64,000 bases of DNA from Deltaproteobacteria bacterium (GCA_016713535.1 JADJOY010000010.1:186001-250000), one strand, 5' to 3'; positions 25,593 through 35,020 are shown, numbered from the stretch's first letter. The notes: a model not told the origin generated them from the sequence alone. Translations and numbers: made by a program.

Positions 25593-26684
25593 CTACGCGA
25601 TCGGGTCGTCGCTGGGGCCGAGGCGCGTGAGTGCCATCGCCTGGATCGTGAAGAGCGTCGCCCAGCTCGAGCGCTCGTCGTTCGAGGCGGCGTAGCGGAC
25701 CGCGCCGCTCGGCTCCGTCAGGCTTTCGAGGAAGCCGAGCGCGCGCTCGATCGGCGCGGCGAAGCGGTCGCGATCGAGCACCGCCCACAGCCGCACCGCC
25801 TGAGCGGTCGCGTCGGCCGCGAGGAGCGCCGGCTCGTCGGCGTCGCCGTGCCACGTCGGGATCGCGCCGCTCGGATCCTGCACGGCCGCGAGCCAGTGCG
25901 CGCCGGCGCGCGAGAGCAGAGCACCGCCCTCGACGTCGACCCCGTCGCGGCGGCACGAACGTAGCCCTTCGAGCGCGTAGCAGTGCGCGTGGGCGTAGCT
26001 CGCGCAGCGCCCGGGGTGCCAGTGGAAGTGGCCGTCGTGCCAGTGACCCAGGCACCCCGCGCGAGCCCACTCGCGGACCGCCGCGCTCGCGCCCGCGACG
26101 AGCCCGAGCCGCTCCGCCCCGATCAGCGCGTGCACCGCCTTGAGCTGGTGCGGACCGAACGCCACCGACCAGCGCTGTGCCGCCAGCCGCTCCCCGCTCG
26201 CGGCGTCGTGGGCGGCGCGCCGCGCGCGCAGCGCATCCACGAGGAAGAGCGCCGTGGCCCGCGCCGCCTCGGCGATACGCGGATGGGCGCCGGGCGGATC
26301 GAGCGCGAGCAGCCGTGTCCACGCCGCGAGGCACACTCCGGAGTCGAACGCGTAGAGCACGCCGTCGCGGCCGAACCCTCCCGTGCCGTGCGCTTCCCCG
26401 ACCAGCGCCGCCGCCGAGCGCCGCGCCTCGTGGAGCAGCTCGGTGGCGCCGGTGCGGCGGTGCAGGTCGAGGAGCACCGCCACCAGGAAGCCGGTCGCCT
26501 CGGGGTACCGGAAGCCGGGCCGCGCGCCGCCCGACCAGCTCCGGAGCACGCCGTCCGCGTCGCGCACCGCGGCGCCGAGCACCCACTCGACCGCGCGCTC
26601 GATCGGCGCCGGAAGGCGCGCGCGGCGATCGCGGCGGGCGGGTGCGGCGCCAGTGGCCCGCGCGGACGGGAACGAGGAGTGCAT
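25593..26684 (-). CDS. Alpha/alpha-barrel protein (six-hairpin glycosidase/prenyltransferase-like)
   Basis: A 363-residue protein built of repeated helical hairpins with aromatic/Gly turns: GFRYPEATGFLVAVLLDLHRR, TGGFGRDGVLYAFDSG, LGHWHDGHFHWHPGR, YAHAHCYALEGL, ASNDERSSWATLFT. Such alpha/alpha toroids are found in six-hairpin glycosidases and isoprenoid/squalene-cyclase-like folds. The many His/Asp/Glu at turns suggest an enzyme pocket, but no definitive catalytic motif is seen. The start ATG 26684 is chosen because upstream codons are promoter DNA. It is divergent from the MshEN-domain gene. Confidence 0.6.
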   Translation of the reverse strand: MHSSFPSARATGAAPARRDRRARLPAPIERAVEWVLGAAVRDADGVLRSWSGGARPGFRYPEATGFLVAVLLDLHRRTGATELLHEARRSAAALVGEAHGTGGFGRDGVLYAFDSGVCLAAWTRLLALDPPGAHPRIAEAARATALFLVDALRARRAAHDAASGERLAAQRWSVAFGPHQLKAVHALIGAERLGLVAGASAAVREWARAGCLGHWHDGHFHWHPGRCASYAHAHCYALEGLRSCRRDGVDVEGGALLSRAGAHWLAAVQDPSGAIPTWHGDADEPALLAADATAQAVRLWAVLDRDRFAAPIERALGFLESLTEPSGAVRYAASNDERSSWATLFTIQAMALTRLGPSDDPIA

Positions 26685-26736
26685 TCGACGCGGCCCCCGA
26701 CGAGTGATACCGGACCGGGCCGGATGCTGCAATTCG

Positions 26737-26766
26737 TTGCGTCCGCGCGCGCTTTCGCGCGACAAT
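26737..26766 (+). promoter_or_regulatory. Sigma-70-like promoter for the MshEN gene
   Basis: TTGCGT (26737-26742), an 18-base spacer, and GACAAT (26761-26766), 66 bases before ATG 26833, in the intergenic gap between divergent genes. Confidence 0.5.
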
Positions 26767-26832
26767 CGCCGCCCTCGATCCTCGGGCGCGCGCGGCCCCT
26801 CTCCGCGCTCTCCGGGGCGGCGTGAGGCGACG

Positions 26833-27972
26833 ATGAGCATGCCCCTCGGCCAATACCTGGTGACGCAAGGCGCCATCAATCCGTCCCAGCTCCAGCTCGC
26901 GCTCGAGGCGCAGATCCTGTTCGGCGGGCGGCTCGGCTACAACCTCGTCGACCTCGGGTTCATGAACCCGGTCACGCTCACCCAGCACCTCTCGGACTAC
27001 TTCGGGGTGCCGCCCGCGGACCCCAAGCAGATCGGCCACGTCCGTCCCGACGCGCTGCGCGCGGTGCCACGTGACGTCGCGGTGCGCTACGGGGTGTTGC
27101 CGCTCTCGGTGGATCGCGCCGGCGTGACCGTCGCGATGAGCGACCCCAACGACTTCAAGGCGATCGACGAGCTGGCGTTTCGCACCGGGCGCTCGATCAA
27201 GGTCCGCACCATGCCGGACTTCCTGATCAAGAAGGGGCTCGAGGCGCACTACGACGTCCCCACGTTCGCGGAGTTCTATCGCCCCGCGGGCGTCGAGAAG
27301 CTCGCGCGCATCCGCGCTGGCGTCGAGGCGGAGAACGCCAACCCCACCATGGAACGGCCGCAGGACGTCGACTTCGGCGACCTCGGCGCGGACCCCGCGC
27401 TGATGCCCGAGTTCTCCGACCTGTCGGTGGCGGTGCCGACCGCGACCGCCTCCGCGCCCCGCACCGCGTCCGACCACAAGAGCGCGTTCGCGAGGCGCGT
27501 GGCGGCGGCCGCCGACCGGCGTGAGGTCGGCGAGGCGCTGCTCGCCTACGGCCGCACCTGGTTCGAGCGCGTGGCGCTCCTGCGCCTCCACGGCGGCGTG
27601 CTGCGCGGCTGGATGGCGGACGGTGCCGGGCTCGGCGACGCCGCGATCCGCTCCACGCGGATTCCCGTCGACGGCGGCCTTTTCGAGCAGGCACTGACCG
27701 AGCACGCCCTGATCCACGAGCCGCTGCGCGATCACCCCGCCGACCGCAAGCTCCTCGAGGCGCTCGGCGGCGCACGCCCGACCACGGCCCTGGTAGCACC
27801 GATTTTCCCGCGCCGCGGCGGGGTTACCGTGCTCTACGCCGACAACGGCCCCGAGCGTCCCGCGCTCCGGCCGGATCACGCCGGCCGCATCCGTCAGCTC
27901 GAGCGCGTGCTGCGCAAGGCCGAAGTTGCGCTCGAGCTGGTCGTGGTACGACGCTGGCTGCTCTGGTCCTGA
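26833..27972 (+). CDS. MshEN (type II secretion ATPase N-domain) protein with GAF-like C-terminus
   Basis: A 379-residue protein. Residues 1-150 match the GspE/PilB N-terminal fold: LGQYLVTQGAINPSQLQLAL, a second helical repeat, then VPRDVAVRYGVLPLSVDRAG and VAMSDPNDFKAIDEL. In the MshEN subset this domain binds cyclic di-GMP. No P-loop ATPase follows. Instead, after an acidic linker, residues 220-379 look like a GAF-type domain (FERVALLRLHGGVLRGWMA). It probably acts as a signalling or gliding/pilus accessory protein. Whether its MshEN motif still binds c-di-GMP would need structural alignment. Confidence 0.75.
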   Translation: MSMPLGQYLVTQGAINPSQLQLALEAQILFGGRLGYNLVDLGFMNPVTLTQHLSDYFGVPPADPKQIGHVRPDALRAVPRDVAVRYGVLPLSVDRAGVTVAMSDPNDFKAIDELAFRTGRSIKVRTMPDFLIKKGLEAHYDVPTFAEFYRPAGVEKLARIRAGVEAENANPTMERPQDVDFGDLGADPALMPEFSDLSVAVPTATASAPRTASDHKSAFARRVAAAADRREVGEALLAYGRTWFERVALLRLHGGVLRGWMADGAGLGDAAIRSTRIPVDGGLFEQALTEHALIHEPLRDHPADRKLLEALGGARPTTALVAPIFPRRGGVTVLYADNGPERPALRPDHAGRIRQLERVLRKAEVALELVVVRRWLLWS

Positions 27973-28013
27973 CCCGCCCCACCCCTCCCATCCGTCGTCG
28001 AATCGAGGCCAGC

Positions 28014-29237
28014 ATGAAGGCGCTGCTGTTCCGCTACTCGATGCCCAGGCTCGCCGCGGCGAAGATCACGAGCCTCGTGAGCGCGAAAGGCTTCGTCGGT
28101 CCGTGGGCGCCGCTTCAGCTCGAGGAGGTCCCGGAGCCGAGGCTGATGGCCGACGACTGGGTGCTGGTGAAGAACCGCCTCACCGGCATCTGCGGCAGCG
28201 ACGCCAAGCAGGTGTTCCTCAAGGGCTCGTTCGACAACCCGATGACCGCGGTGATCTCGTTCCCGCACATCCTGGGCCACGAGACCGTCGGCACGATCGA
28301 GAAGGTCGGTCCTGCCGTGAAGGGGCTTTCGGTCGGCCAGCGGGTGGTGCTCAACCCGTGGCTCTCGTGCGGGCCGCGCGGCATCCAGCCGCCGTGCGCG
28401 GCGTGCGCGGTGGGCGACTTCTCGATGTGCGAGAACTTCACCAGCGGGCGGCTGCCCGCCGGCATCCACATGGGCAACTGCCAGGCGGTCGGCGGCGCCT
28501 TCGCGCCTTACTACTCGGCGCACGAGTCGCAGCTCATCCCGGTGTCCGACGGCATCACCGACACCCAGGCGGTGCTCTCGGATCCGTTCTCGGTGCAGCT
28601 CCACGCGATCCTGCGCCACCCGCCGCAGACCGACCTGCCGGCGGTGGTGTACGGCTGCGGGACGCTCGGCCTCATGAACATCGCGGCGCTGCGCACGCTC
28701 TACCCGGAGCTGCCGGTGTGGGCGATCGCGCGCCACCCGCACCAGGCGCAGCGCGCGCGCGAGCTCGGCGCCTCGGAGATCCTGCCGACCCGGCCGCTCG
28801 AGCTCATCGAGCGCGTGGCAAAGCTCCTCGGCGTGACTCCCTACAAGCCGTGGAAGGGCTTGCCGTGGCTGGTGAAGGGCTCGGGCACCGTCTACGACAC
28901 CGTCGGCTCGCCGGGCTCGGTGGAGACCGCGTTCCGCTTCGCCAACTCGCGGGCCAAGATCGTGGTCACGGGTGTCGAGGCGCCGGCGCGCTTCGAGTGG
29001 ACGCCCTGCTACTTCAAGGAGCTCGAGCTGATCGGAGGCAACGCGTTCGCCGTCGAGGAGTTCGAGGGCCAGCGCATGCACGCGATGGAGATCTACCTCG
29101 AGCTGGTGCGGCGCGGCCTCGACCTCTCGGCGATGGTCCCGCACCGCTCCAAGCTCGAGGCGTGGGGCAAGGCGTTCGTCGCCATCCACGACAAGAACGG
29201 CTCGCACCTCGTGAAGGCGAGCTTCACGTTCGACTGA
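28014..29237 (+). CDS. Zinc-dependent alcohol dehydrogenase family protein
   Basis: A 407-residue medium-chain dehydrogenase. The catalytic zinc site is seen in TGICGSDAKQ (Cys) and ILGHETVG (His-Glu); a Cys cluster (LSCGPRGIQPPCAACAVGDFSMC, quoted only for its four Cys) probably holds the structural zinc with altered spacing. The NAD(P) Rossmann motif reads VVYGCGTLGLMNIAAL. The family oxidises alcohols or reduces aldehydes. The N-terminal 35 residues are longer than usual. A secreted-protein gene starts 5 bases after its stop, so they are likely co-transcribed. The substrate is unknown. Confidence 0.85.
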   Translation: MKALLFRYSMPRLAAAKITSLVSAKGFVGPWAPLQLEEVPEPRLMADDWVLVKNRLTGICGSDAKQVFLKGSFDNPMTAVISFPHILGHETVGTIEKVGPAVKGLSVGQRVVLNPWLSCGPRGIQPPCAACAVGDFSMCENFTSGRLPAGIHMGNCQAVGGAFAPYYSAHESQLIPVSDGITDTQAVLSDPFSVQLHAILRHPPQTDLPAVVYGCGTLGLMNIAALRTLYPELPVWAIARHPHQAQRARELGASEILPTRPLELIERVAKLLGVTPYKPWKGLPWLVKGSGTVYDTVGSPGSVETAFRFANSRAKIVVTGVEAPARFEWTPCYFKELELIGGNAFAVEEFEGQRMHAMEIYLELVRRGLDLSAMVPHRSKLEAWGKAFVAIHDKNGSHLVKASFTFD

Positions 29238-29242
29238 GGCGC

Positions 29243-30248
29243 GTGAGGCGGGTCGCAAGCGCTCTCGGGCTGGCCCTCGGGCTGGCTCTCCTCCTCGGCG
29301 CGCCGGCGGACGCGAGCGCGGCGAAGGTGGACGCGGCGCTCGTCGGCTCGTGGCGCCTCGACGAGCCCGCCACGCCCTTCAACCAGGGCTCGCGCCAGAT
29401 CCTCGAGATCCTCGCCGACGGGACCTACACGCTCTTCAGCCCGGCGAAGGGCCACGCGGGCGCGTTCGAGGGCGCCGGCGGCCAGTGGTCGCTCGCGTCG
29501 CGCACCAGCACCTGGAAGGACGGCGGCCGCTACGAGGTGAAGGGCAGGACGACCCTCGCGCTCACGGGTGTGTTCGGACCGAGCACCTGGCAGCGCTTCA
29601 GCGAGCCGCCCAACTTCGCGACCACGCCGATCGGCGGCCAGCCGATCCCGGCCTACGTCCCGCAGGCCGTCGCGCGTACCTGGGTGGACGCGGCGATCCC
29701 GTGGCAGCCGGACGCGATCCCCGTGGATCTCGAGATCACGCTCTGGGAGCGCACCGGTGAGTTCCAGATGCGGATCCGCTACCTCTCGCCGGGCAAGCGC
29801 GCGGGCCTGGTGGTAGACAGCTTCCGCTACGAGCGGCGCGTGACCGAGCAAGCCAACGTGTCGTGGCCGTCGAAGGCGATGCCGCTCGGCTTCGTCGACC
29901 TGCCGCGCGCCGTCGCGCTCTTCACCCAGGAAGGACGGCCCGGGTCCGTACAAACGCTTCACCTTCACCGGCGATCATCCCGGCTGGGGCTGGGGCGCGG
30001 TCAGCGCAAAACGCGGCCAAAGCGCCATCGTGTGGATCACCGAGGACGGGCGCGTGAGCCACGAGCCCAACTGGGCGCGGATCGCCGAATACAACCACGC
30101 CTGGGAAGAGGCGCTCGCGCCGCTCAGGAAGCTGTTCGGCAGCGCCTCGAGCGGCGGCGAGTGGGTGGACGGCTTCTGGCGCGACATGTGCCAGCGCCAG
30201 TGGGCCGGCTACGGCGGCGGCACCTGGCAGAGCGGCAACTGCTACTGA
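29243..30248 (+). CDS. Secreted protein of unknown function, frameshifted
   Basis: Starts at GTG 29243 with a signal peptide (ALGLALGLALLLGAPADASA). The mature N-terminus (LVGSWRLDEPATPF, ILADGTYTLFS, GQWSLASR) is a beta-barrel-like opening similar to lipocalin-like or copper-resistance NlpE-like domains. The frame breaks near 29930: after LPRAVALFTQ the rest (KDGPGPYKRFTFTGDHPGWG to the end GGGTWQSGNCY) continues one frame over. The total length, 1006 bases, is one more than a multiple of three, so one extra base is the simplest explanation. The reconstructed protein is about 335 residues. Confidence 0.6.
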
Positions 30249-30379
30249 AGACCCGCTGGACCTCGGTCGCGACGTTGCCGAGACGTCTCGGTACCCGAAC
30301 CTGCACGTGACCCAGACGCCGGAGGTGGGTGCGAGCGCGGCCGATCCGTCCCGATCGCGGGCGGCCTCACGCGCGCCCC

Positions 30380-30618
30380 GACGAGCGCTGCGGCTGCGAG
30401 GGACCGCAGCCCTCCACCGAGCGGCTGGAGGGCCGCGATCCTTCGCGGCCGGCGGTCCGCGACGGCGCGTTCAGCGGAACGCGCGTGCAGGCGGGGGAGG
30501 TTGCGGCGGCGACGGAGCAGGGGCCAAAGGCCCCGTGCCCTCCAGGCCGGAATGGGAACGACGGGATCGGCGGTGCGGCGACGGGGCGTATCGCCGGGCA
30601 CGCGGCGCGTGCCCCTCC
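30380..30618. repeat. Inverted copy of the 88-bp unit plus a hairpin
   Basis: GGCTGCG-agggac-CGCAGCC (30392-30411) followed by CTGGAG and GGCCGCGA-tcct-TCGCGGCC (30431-30450) is the reverse complement of the unit arrayed at 14537-15663. At 30588-30618 stands TATCGCC with GGGCACGC-ggc-GCGTGCCC and CTCC. The remaining bases up to the gene at 30755 hold no convincing frame. Confidence 0.75.
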
Positions 30619-30754
30619 GGACCGGGATCGATCGGCTGGAGGGCTGCGTCTGCTCGCGGCCGGCCGCCCCACGAGAGAACCGGCGGGTGCGTGGCGTGGT
30701 AGGTAATCGGGCGAGAGCGGTCGGCGTCGATCGACGCGAGAGACGGAGGCGAGC

Positions 30755-31609
30755 GTGAATCCAGGGAGCTGTCTGTGTGGCGCGGTCCGGTACGAGATGG
30801 ACGGGCCGTATGCGTTCATGTCGCATTGCCACTGCTCGATGTGCCGCAAGCACCACGGCTCGCCGTTCGCGACGTTCGTGGCGGGCCCGATCGCGGGCTT
30901 CCGCTTCACCGCCGGCGAGGACCGCGTGGCGAGCTACGCGTCGTCCGCCCAGGGCAAGCGCTCGTTCTGCTCGGTGTGCGGCTCGGTCACGCCGATCGTC
31001 GCCGCCGAGATGGGCCTGGCGTTCGCGCCCGCGGGCAACCTCGAGGGCGAGCTCGGCATCCGCCCGCAGAACCACATCTTCGTGGGCTCCAAGGCGCCCT
31101 GGTACACGATCACCGACTCGATCCCCCAGCACGAGAAGTTCCCGCCGCCGTTCGAGGCGCCGGGCGTGACGCGCCCAGAGGTTCTCCCCAAGTCCGGCGT
31201 GGCGCAGGGGAGCTGCCTGTGTGGCGACGTCGCCTACGAATACGCGGGGACGCCGGTGTTGATGCAGAACTGCCACTGCTCGCGCTGCCGTCGCTCGCGC
31301 GGCGCCGCGCACGCCACCAACGCGTTCGTGCGCGCCGAGCAGTTCCGGTGGGTGCTCGGTGCCGACGAGACCACGCGCTTCGATCTCCCCGAGGCCAAGT
31401 ACTTCGGCACCACGTTCTGCAGGCGCTGCGGCTCGCTGGCGCCGCACCAGGTGACGGGGACCCCGAACTACCTGATCCCGGCGGGCAGCCTCGACACCGA
31501 CCCCGGCGCGCGCCCGGCGGGCCACGTGTTCGTGAGCAACAAGGCCGCGTGGTTCGAGATCACCGACGACCTCCCGCAACACGCCGAGCTGCCGCCGCGC
31601 AAGAAGTGA
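30755..31609 (+). CDS. Tandem GFA (CENP-V/GFA, Mss4-fold) domain protein
   Basis: A 284-residue protein made of two GFA domains. The first (residues 1-135) shows GSCLCGAVRYE, SHCHCSMCRKHHGSPF and FCSVCGSV; the second (150-284) repeats GSCLCGDVAYEY, QNCHCSRCRRSRGAAH and FCRRCGS. Each set of Cys binds zinc in the Mss4-like fold seen in glutathione-dependent formaldehyde-activating enzyme. The fold is widespread and most members are not shown to act on formaldehyde, so the substrate is unknown. A duplicated GFA in one chain is less common than a single domain. It starts at GTG. Confidence 0.88.
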   Translation: MNPGSCLCGAVRYEMDGPYAFMSHCHCSMCRKHHGSPFATFVAGPIAGFRFTAGEDRVASYASSAQGKRSFCSVCGSVTPIVAAEMGLAFAPAGNLEGELGIRPQNHIFVGSKAPWYTITDSIPQHEKFPPPFEAPGVTRPEVLPKSGVAQGSCLCGDVAYEYAGTPVLMQNCHCSRCRRSRGAAHATNAFVRAEQFRWVLGADETTRFDLPEAKYFGTTFCRRCGSLAPHQVTGTPNYLIPAGSLDTDPGARPAGHVFVSNKAAWFEITDDLPQHAELPPRKK

Positions 31610-31623
31610 GGTCCGGAATCGAG

Positions 31624-31741
31624 CGGCTGGAGCGCGCCCGCTCCGTCGGGCGCCAGGAATCGATCGCGGTCTCGCAGGGATCGACGCCATTTCCGCCGCG
31701 CCGCCTCGTCGGATCGCCGGGCACGCGGCGCGTGCCCCTCC
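31624..31741. repeat. Two family hairpins
   Basis: GGCTGGAG with GCGCCCG-ctccgt-CGGGCGC near 31633, and ATCGCC with GGGCACGC-ggc-GCGTGCCC and CTCC up to 31741. They lie between convergent genes. Confidence 0.75.
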
Positions 31742-32392
31742 CTAGCCGCGCGTTCCCCAGGCGTTCCACGAGGTGCGCTCGCGCACCGGGATGCGCTCGG
31801 CGGGCTTGAACCCCGTGCCCGTGTAATACGCGACCGGGATCAGCGCCGCCTGGGTGAAGCGCTCCGGGATGCCGAGCAGCGCCGCGATCTCCTTCTCGTA
31901 CGCGAGGTGCAGCGTGGTCCACGCCGAGCCGACACCGCGGGCGCGGAGCGCCAGCATGAACGACCACGCCGCCGGGATGATCGAGCCGTAGAGCGAGGCC
32001 TGGAAGAGCGGCGGCCCGCTTTCGACCCGGCCCTCGACGCACGGGATCACGTGCACCGGCACTTCGAAGAGGTGGTCGGCCAGGTACGACGCGGACGAGT
32101 AGACGCGCGGCATCTGCGCGGCGCGTGGGTCGTCTTCGGCGATCTTCTGCGACGCCATGCGCTTCTCGTAGTCGCGAAACGACTTCTGGTAGAGCTCGCC
32201 GATCACGCGGCGCTTCTCGGCGTCGGTCACCACCACGAAGTGCCAGCCCTGGGCGTTCGAGCCGGTCGGCGCCTGCACCGCGATCTCGAGGGCGCGTTCG
32301 ATCACCTCGCGCTCCACCGGCCGGGTGAGGTCGAGGCGCTTGCGCACGCTGCGCGTGGTGGTGAGCAGCTCGTCGACGGTCGCGAGATCCAT
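31742..32392 (-). CDS. Nitroreductase-family FMN oxidoreductase
   Basis: A 216-residue protein of the nitroreductase fold. Landmarks are TTRSVRKRLDLTRPVE at the N-terminus (FMN-phosphate-contacting Arg/Ser), APTGSNAQGWHFVVV, SIIPAAWSFMLALRARGVG and the C-terminal VAYYTGTGFKPAERIP. Enzymes of this family use NAD(P)H and FMN to reduce nitro compounds, quinones or other electrophiles. The length and motif order are normal. The stop immediately follows a hairpin cassette. Confidence 0.88.
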   Translation of the reverse strand: MDLATVDELLTTTRSVRKRLDLTRPVEREVIERALEIAVQAPTGSNAQGWHFVVVTDAEKRRVIGELYQKSFRDYEKRMASQKIAEDDPRAAQMPRVYSSASYLADHLFEVPVHVIPCVEGRVESGPPLFQASLYGSIIPAAWSFMLALRARGVGSAWTTLHLAYEKEIAALLGIPERFTQAALIPVAYYTGTGFKPAERIPVRERTSWNAWGTRG

Positions 32393-32484
32393 GGAAGCCT
32401 CCGGGGCGGTGTGCGAGGTCGGTGGGGACCCGGATAGCGTGCCGGATCGTCGTCGCGAAGGCACGCCGCCCGCCCGGAGCCCCC

Positions 32485-34059
32485 TCACCCACACCCGGGC
32501 GCGGCGGCGTCCGGTAGGGCAACGAAGGCGTACGAGGTGGGCGGCAGCGTCACGAGCGGCGCGCCGGCGCGCACGCGCGCACGGCTCGGCGCGATGGGCG
32601 GCGGGGCGCCGTCGGCGGCGGCGCGCAGCTCGCGGCCGTTGAGCCGCACGTCCTTGCCGTAGAGGTCGGGCGCCGTCGCGACGTACGTCTCGGCCGCGGC
32701 GCTCGCAGCACCCTCGACCTCGACCGCCACGCTGCGCTCGAGGTCGAGGTTGATCGCGAGCACCACGACACCACCCGGCACACCGCGCTGGCAGGCGGCG
32801 TAGGTCATCACCGGCGGCGCCGCGGCGGCGTCGGCCGGCGCCCCGCTCACCTCCGCGGCGAGGATCGACGTCCCCACCAGCCGTCGCCACAAGAGCGACG
32901 CCCAGTAGTCGGGGTTGGGCTCGAGGGTGGCGTCGTCGAGGAGGCCGTAGTCGGAGCCCGAGAGGGTCTGGCGCACCACGATCGGCTGGCCGCGGCGCGC
33001 CATCCTCCCCAGCTCGTCCAGCCACCACAGCGAGCCGACGAAGCGGTCCGACACGCCGGGCTCGCCGCCGCACTGGGCGTTGCCGGTCTCGCCGAGCCAC
33101 ACCTCGGCCCGCGGCGCGTCGGAGCGCACTTGCGCCTCGATCCGGTCGGCCCAGCGATCCACGGCGGCGAGGTTGTCCGGCTCGAGCATCACCGTCGGCC
33201 CGGCGCGGCGCGTGGCGATCGGGCAGCGCTTCGACTGCTGCGGGTAGAAGTGCCAGGTCACCACGTCGACGAGCTCGCCGCCCGCGGCGAGAAACTCCGG
33301 CATCACCGGGAACGCCTCGCCGACCGGCGGCCAGTAGGCACTCGACGGGCCGGCGAGCCTGGCACCCGGCGCGTGCTCGTCGACCAGCGCGCGCGCCACC
33401 GCCATGTCGCGCGCGTACTGCGCGCCGTCGATGCGGATGAAGTGCGCGATCGGGAAGCCGTTGATCTCGTTGCCGAGCTCCCACACCGTGACCGGATCGC
33501 CGCGCCCGACCACGTGGTCGACGAAGGTGCGCGCGTTGTCGGCGGTCCACGCGAGCGCCGCGTCCCGCGCGCCGGGTCCGGCGCTGAGCGTGAACAGGAT
33601 CTCGAGGTCGAGGTCGCGGGCGAAGCGCGCGATGCCGTCCCAGATCGCGCGCGTCATCACCAGCTCGAACGGCGCGGGCGGCGCCGCGACCGGCGCCTCG
33701 CTCACGTCGTAGAGGACGTAGTCGGCGGCCGTCCCGCCGATCCGGAGCATCGCCGGCGCGAGCTCGCTCGTGAGCCGCCTGAGCCGCGTCCGCCCGAAGT
33801 CGTACACCTCGACCGGCACCTCTTCCCCGCTCCCCGCCGGATCCCAGAACACCCCGCCGAGCGCCTGCGCGGTGTCGACGGAGAAGGACAGGAACCGCTC
33901 GCTGACGCGAGCGGCCGGTGCCGCGGCCTCGACCCGCACCGAGACGGTCGCATCGGCGGGCACGACGCCGCCGCCCGAGCCGCCGCACCCGAGCAGCTTC
34001 GCCGCCGCCAGGATGGCGGCCGCCCGCGCCCAGCGCAGCCGGCGCACCCGTCTCACCAC
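32485..34059 (-). CDS. Heparanase-like glycoside hydrolase (GH79-type) lipoprotein
   Basis: A 524-residue predicted lipoprotein (KLLGCGGSGG, Cys25). The domain closely follows heparanase: a barrel opening LRIGGTAADYVLY, the acid/base motif WELGNEINGF (Glu198), and the nucleophile region WLGETGNAQCGG (Glu324) followed by SDRFVGSLWWLDELGRMARR and PDYWASLLWRRLVGT, which track the human heparanase order. A C-terminal beta-sandwich closes the chain. It should cleave a beta-glucuronide or related bond in extracellular polysaccharide. The start is a GTG. It lies 7 bases after the TesB gene, so it may be transcribed with it. Confidence 0.8.
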   Translation of the reverse strand: MVRRVRRLRWARAAAILAAAKLLGCGGSGGGVVPADATVSVRVEAAAPAARVSERFLSFSVDTAQALGGVFWDPAGSGEEVPVEVYDFGRTRLRRLTSELAPAMLRIGGTAADYVLYDVSEAPVAAPPAPFELVMTRAIWDGIARFARDLDLEILFTLSAGPGARDAALAWTADNARTFVDHVVGRGDPVTVWELGNEINGFPIAHFIRIDGAQYARDMAVARALVDEHAPGARLAGPSSAYWPPVGEAFPVMPEFLAAGGELVDVVTWHFYPQQSKRCPIATRRAGPTVMLEPDNLAAVDRWADRIEAQVRSDAPRAEVWLGETGNAQCGGEPGVSDRFVGSLWWLDELGRMARRGQPIVVRQTLSGSDYGLLDDATLEPNPDYWASLLWRRLVGTSILAAEVSGAPADAAAAPPVMTYAACQRGVPGGVVVLAINLDLERSVAVEVEGAASAAAETYVATAPDLYGKDVRLNGRELRAAADGAPPPIAPSRARVRAGAPLVTLPPTSYAFVALPDAAAPGCG

Positions 34060-34066
34060 TCCGCCC

Positions 34067-34930
34067 TCACGAGCGCCGCCGGATCAGCCCTTCTTGCGCC
34101 ACCGACGCCACCAGCACGCCGCTCTCGGTGTAGATGGAGCCGCGGTTGAGTCCGCGCGCGTGGGAGGCGCTCGGGCTGTCCATGACGTGGAGCAGCCACT
34201 GGTCCATGCGGAAGTCGCGGTGGAACCACATGGCGTGGTCGATGCTGGCGATCTGCATGTGCGGGTCCCAGAAGCTGAGTCCGTGGGGCAGCATGCTGGT
34301 GCCGACGAAGCCGAAGTCGGACGCGTAGGCGAGCAGGTACTTGTGGACGGCGGGATCGTCGGGCAACTCGCCCGCGGCGCGCAGCCACTGGTACTTGCGC
34401 GGCTCGCGCGGCCTGGGCGCGAAGGGATTCACGGGGTCGACCTGGCGGATCTCGATCGGCTTGTCGCACACGAACTTGGTGCGCAGCGGCTCGGGGATGC
34501 GCTCGGCGACGGCGCGCGCCAGCTCGAGGTCGGAGGGCAGCCCCTCCGGCCCGGGCACGTCCGGTGGCATCGTGGCCTGGTGCTCGACACCCTCTTCCGG
34601 CGCCTGGAACGACGCCGACATCGAGAAGATCGCCTTGCCGTGCTGGACCGCCACCACCCGCCGGGTGGTGAACGTGCCGCCGTCGCGGATCGGGTCGACC
34701 GTGTAGACGATCGGATGGGTCGCGTCGCCGGGCCGCAGGAAGTAGGCCTGCAGGCTGTGCGCGGAGCGATCGTCGGGCACGGTGCGCGAGGCGGCGCTCA
34801 GCGCCTGCCCGAGCACCTGGCCGCCGAAGACCGCCGGGAAGCCCAGGTCCTGGCTGCGACCGCGGAAGATGTTCTCTTCGATCTTCTCGAGCTCGAGGAG
34901 CTCGAGCAGCTCACGAAGCACGGCGCTCAT
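34067..34930 (-). CDS. tesB: Acyl-CoA thioesterase II
   Basis: A 287-residue double-hotdog enzyme that hydrolyses acyl-CoA to free acid. Typical TesB motifs are FRGRSQDLGFPAVFGGQVLG, SLQAYFLRPGD, TFTTRRVVAVQHGKAIFSM, ASDFGFVGTSMLPHG with the catalytic Asp, and SIDHAMWFHRDFRMDQWLLH ending in GLNRGSIYTESGVLVASVAQEG. The length is normal. ATG 34930 is the natural start (MSAVLRELLELLE). The heparanase-like gene follows on the same strand. Confidence 0.93.
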   Translation of the reverse strand: MSAVLRELLELLELEKIEENIFRGRSQDLGFPAVFGGQVLGQALSAASRTVPDDRSAHSLQAYFLRPGDATHPIVYTVDPIRDGGTFTTRRVVAVQHGKAIFSMSASFQAPEEGVEHQATMPPDVPGPEGLPSDLELARAVAERIPEPLRTKFVCDKPIEIRQVDPVNPFAPRPREPRKYQWLRAAGELPDDPAVHKYLLAYASDFGFVGTSMLPHGLSFWDPHMQIASIDHAMWFHRDFRMDQWLLHVMDSPSASHARGLNRGSIYTESGVLVASVAQEGLIRRRS

Positions 34931-35020
34931 GGTCGGTCCCCTCGCGCGACCCGCTCGGACGCGGACCGCCGCCAACCTAGATGACCGCCCGCGAATTGGC
35001 GCGCCCCGCCGTTCTCGCGA

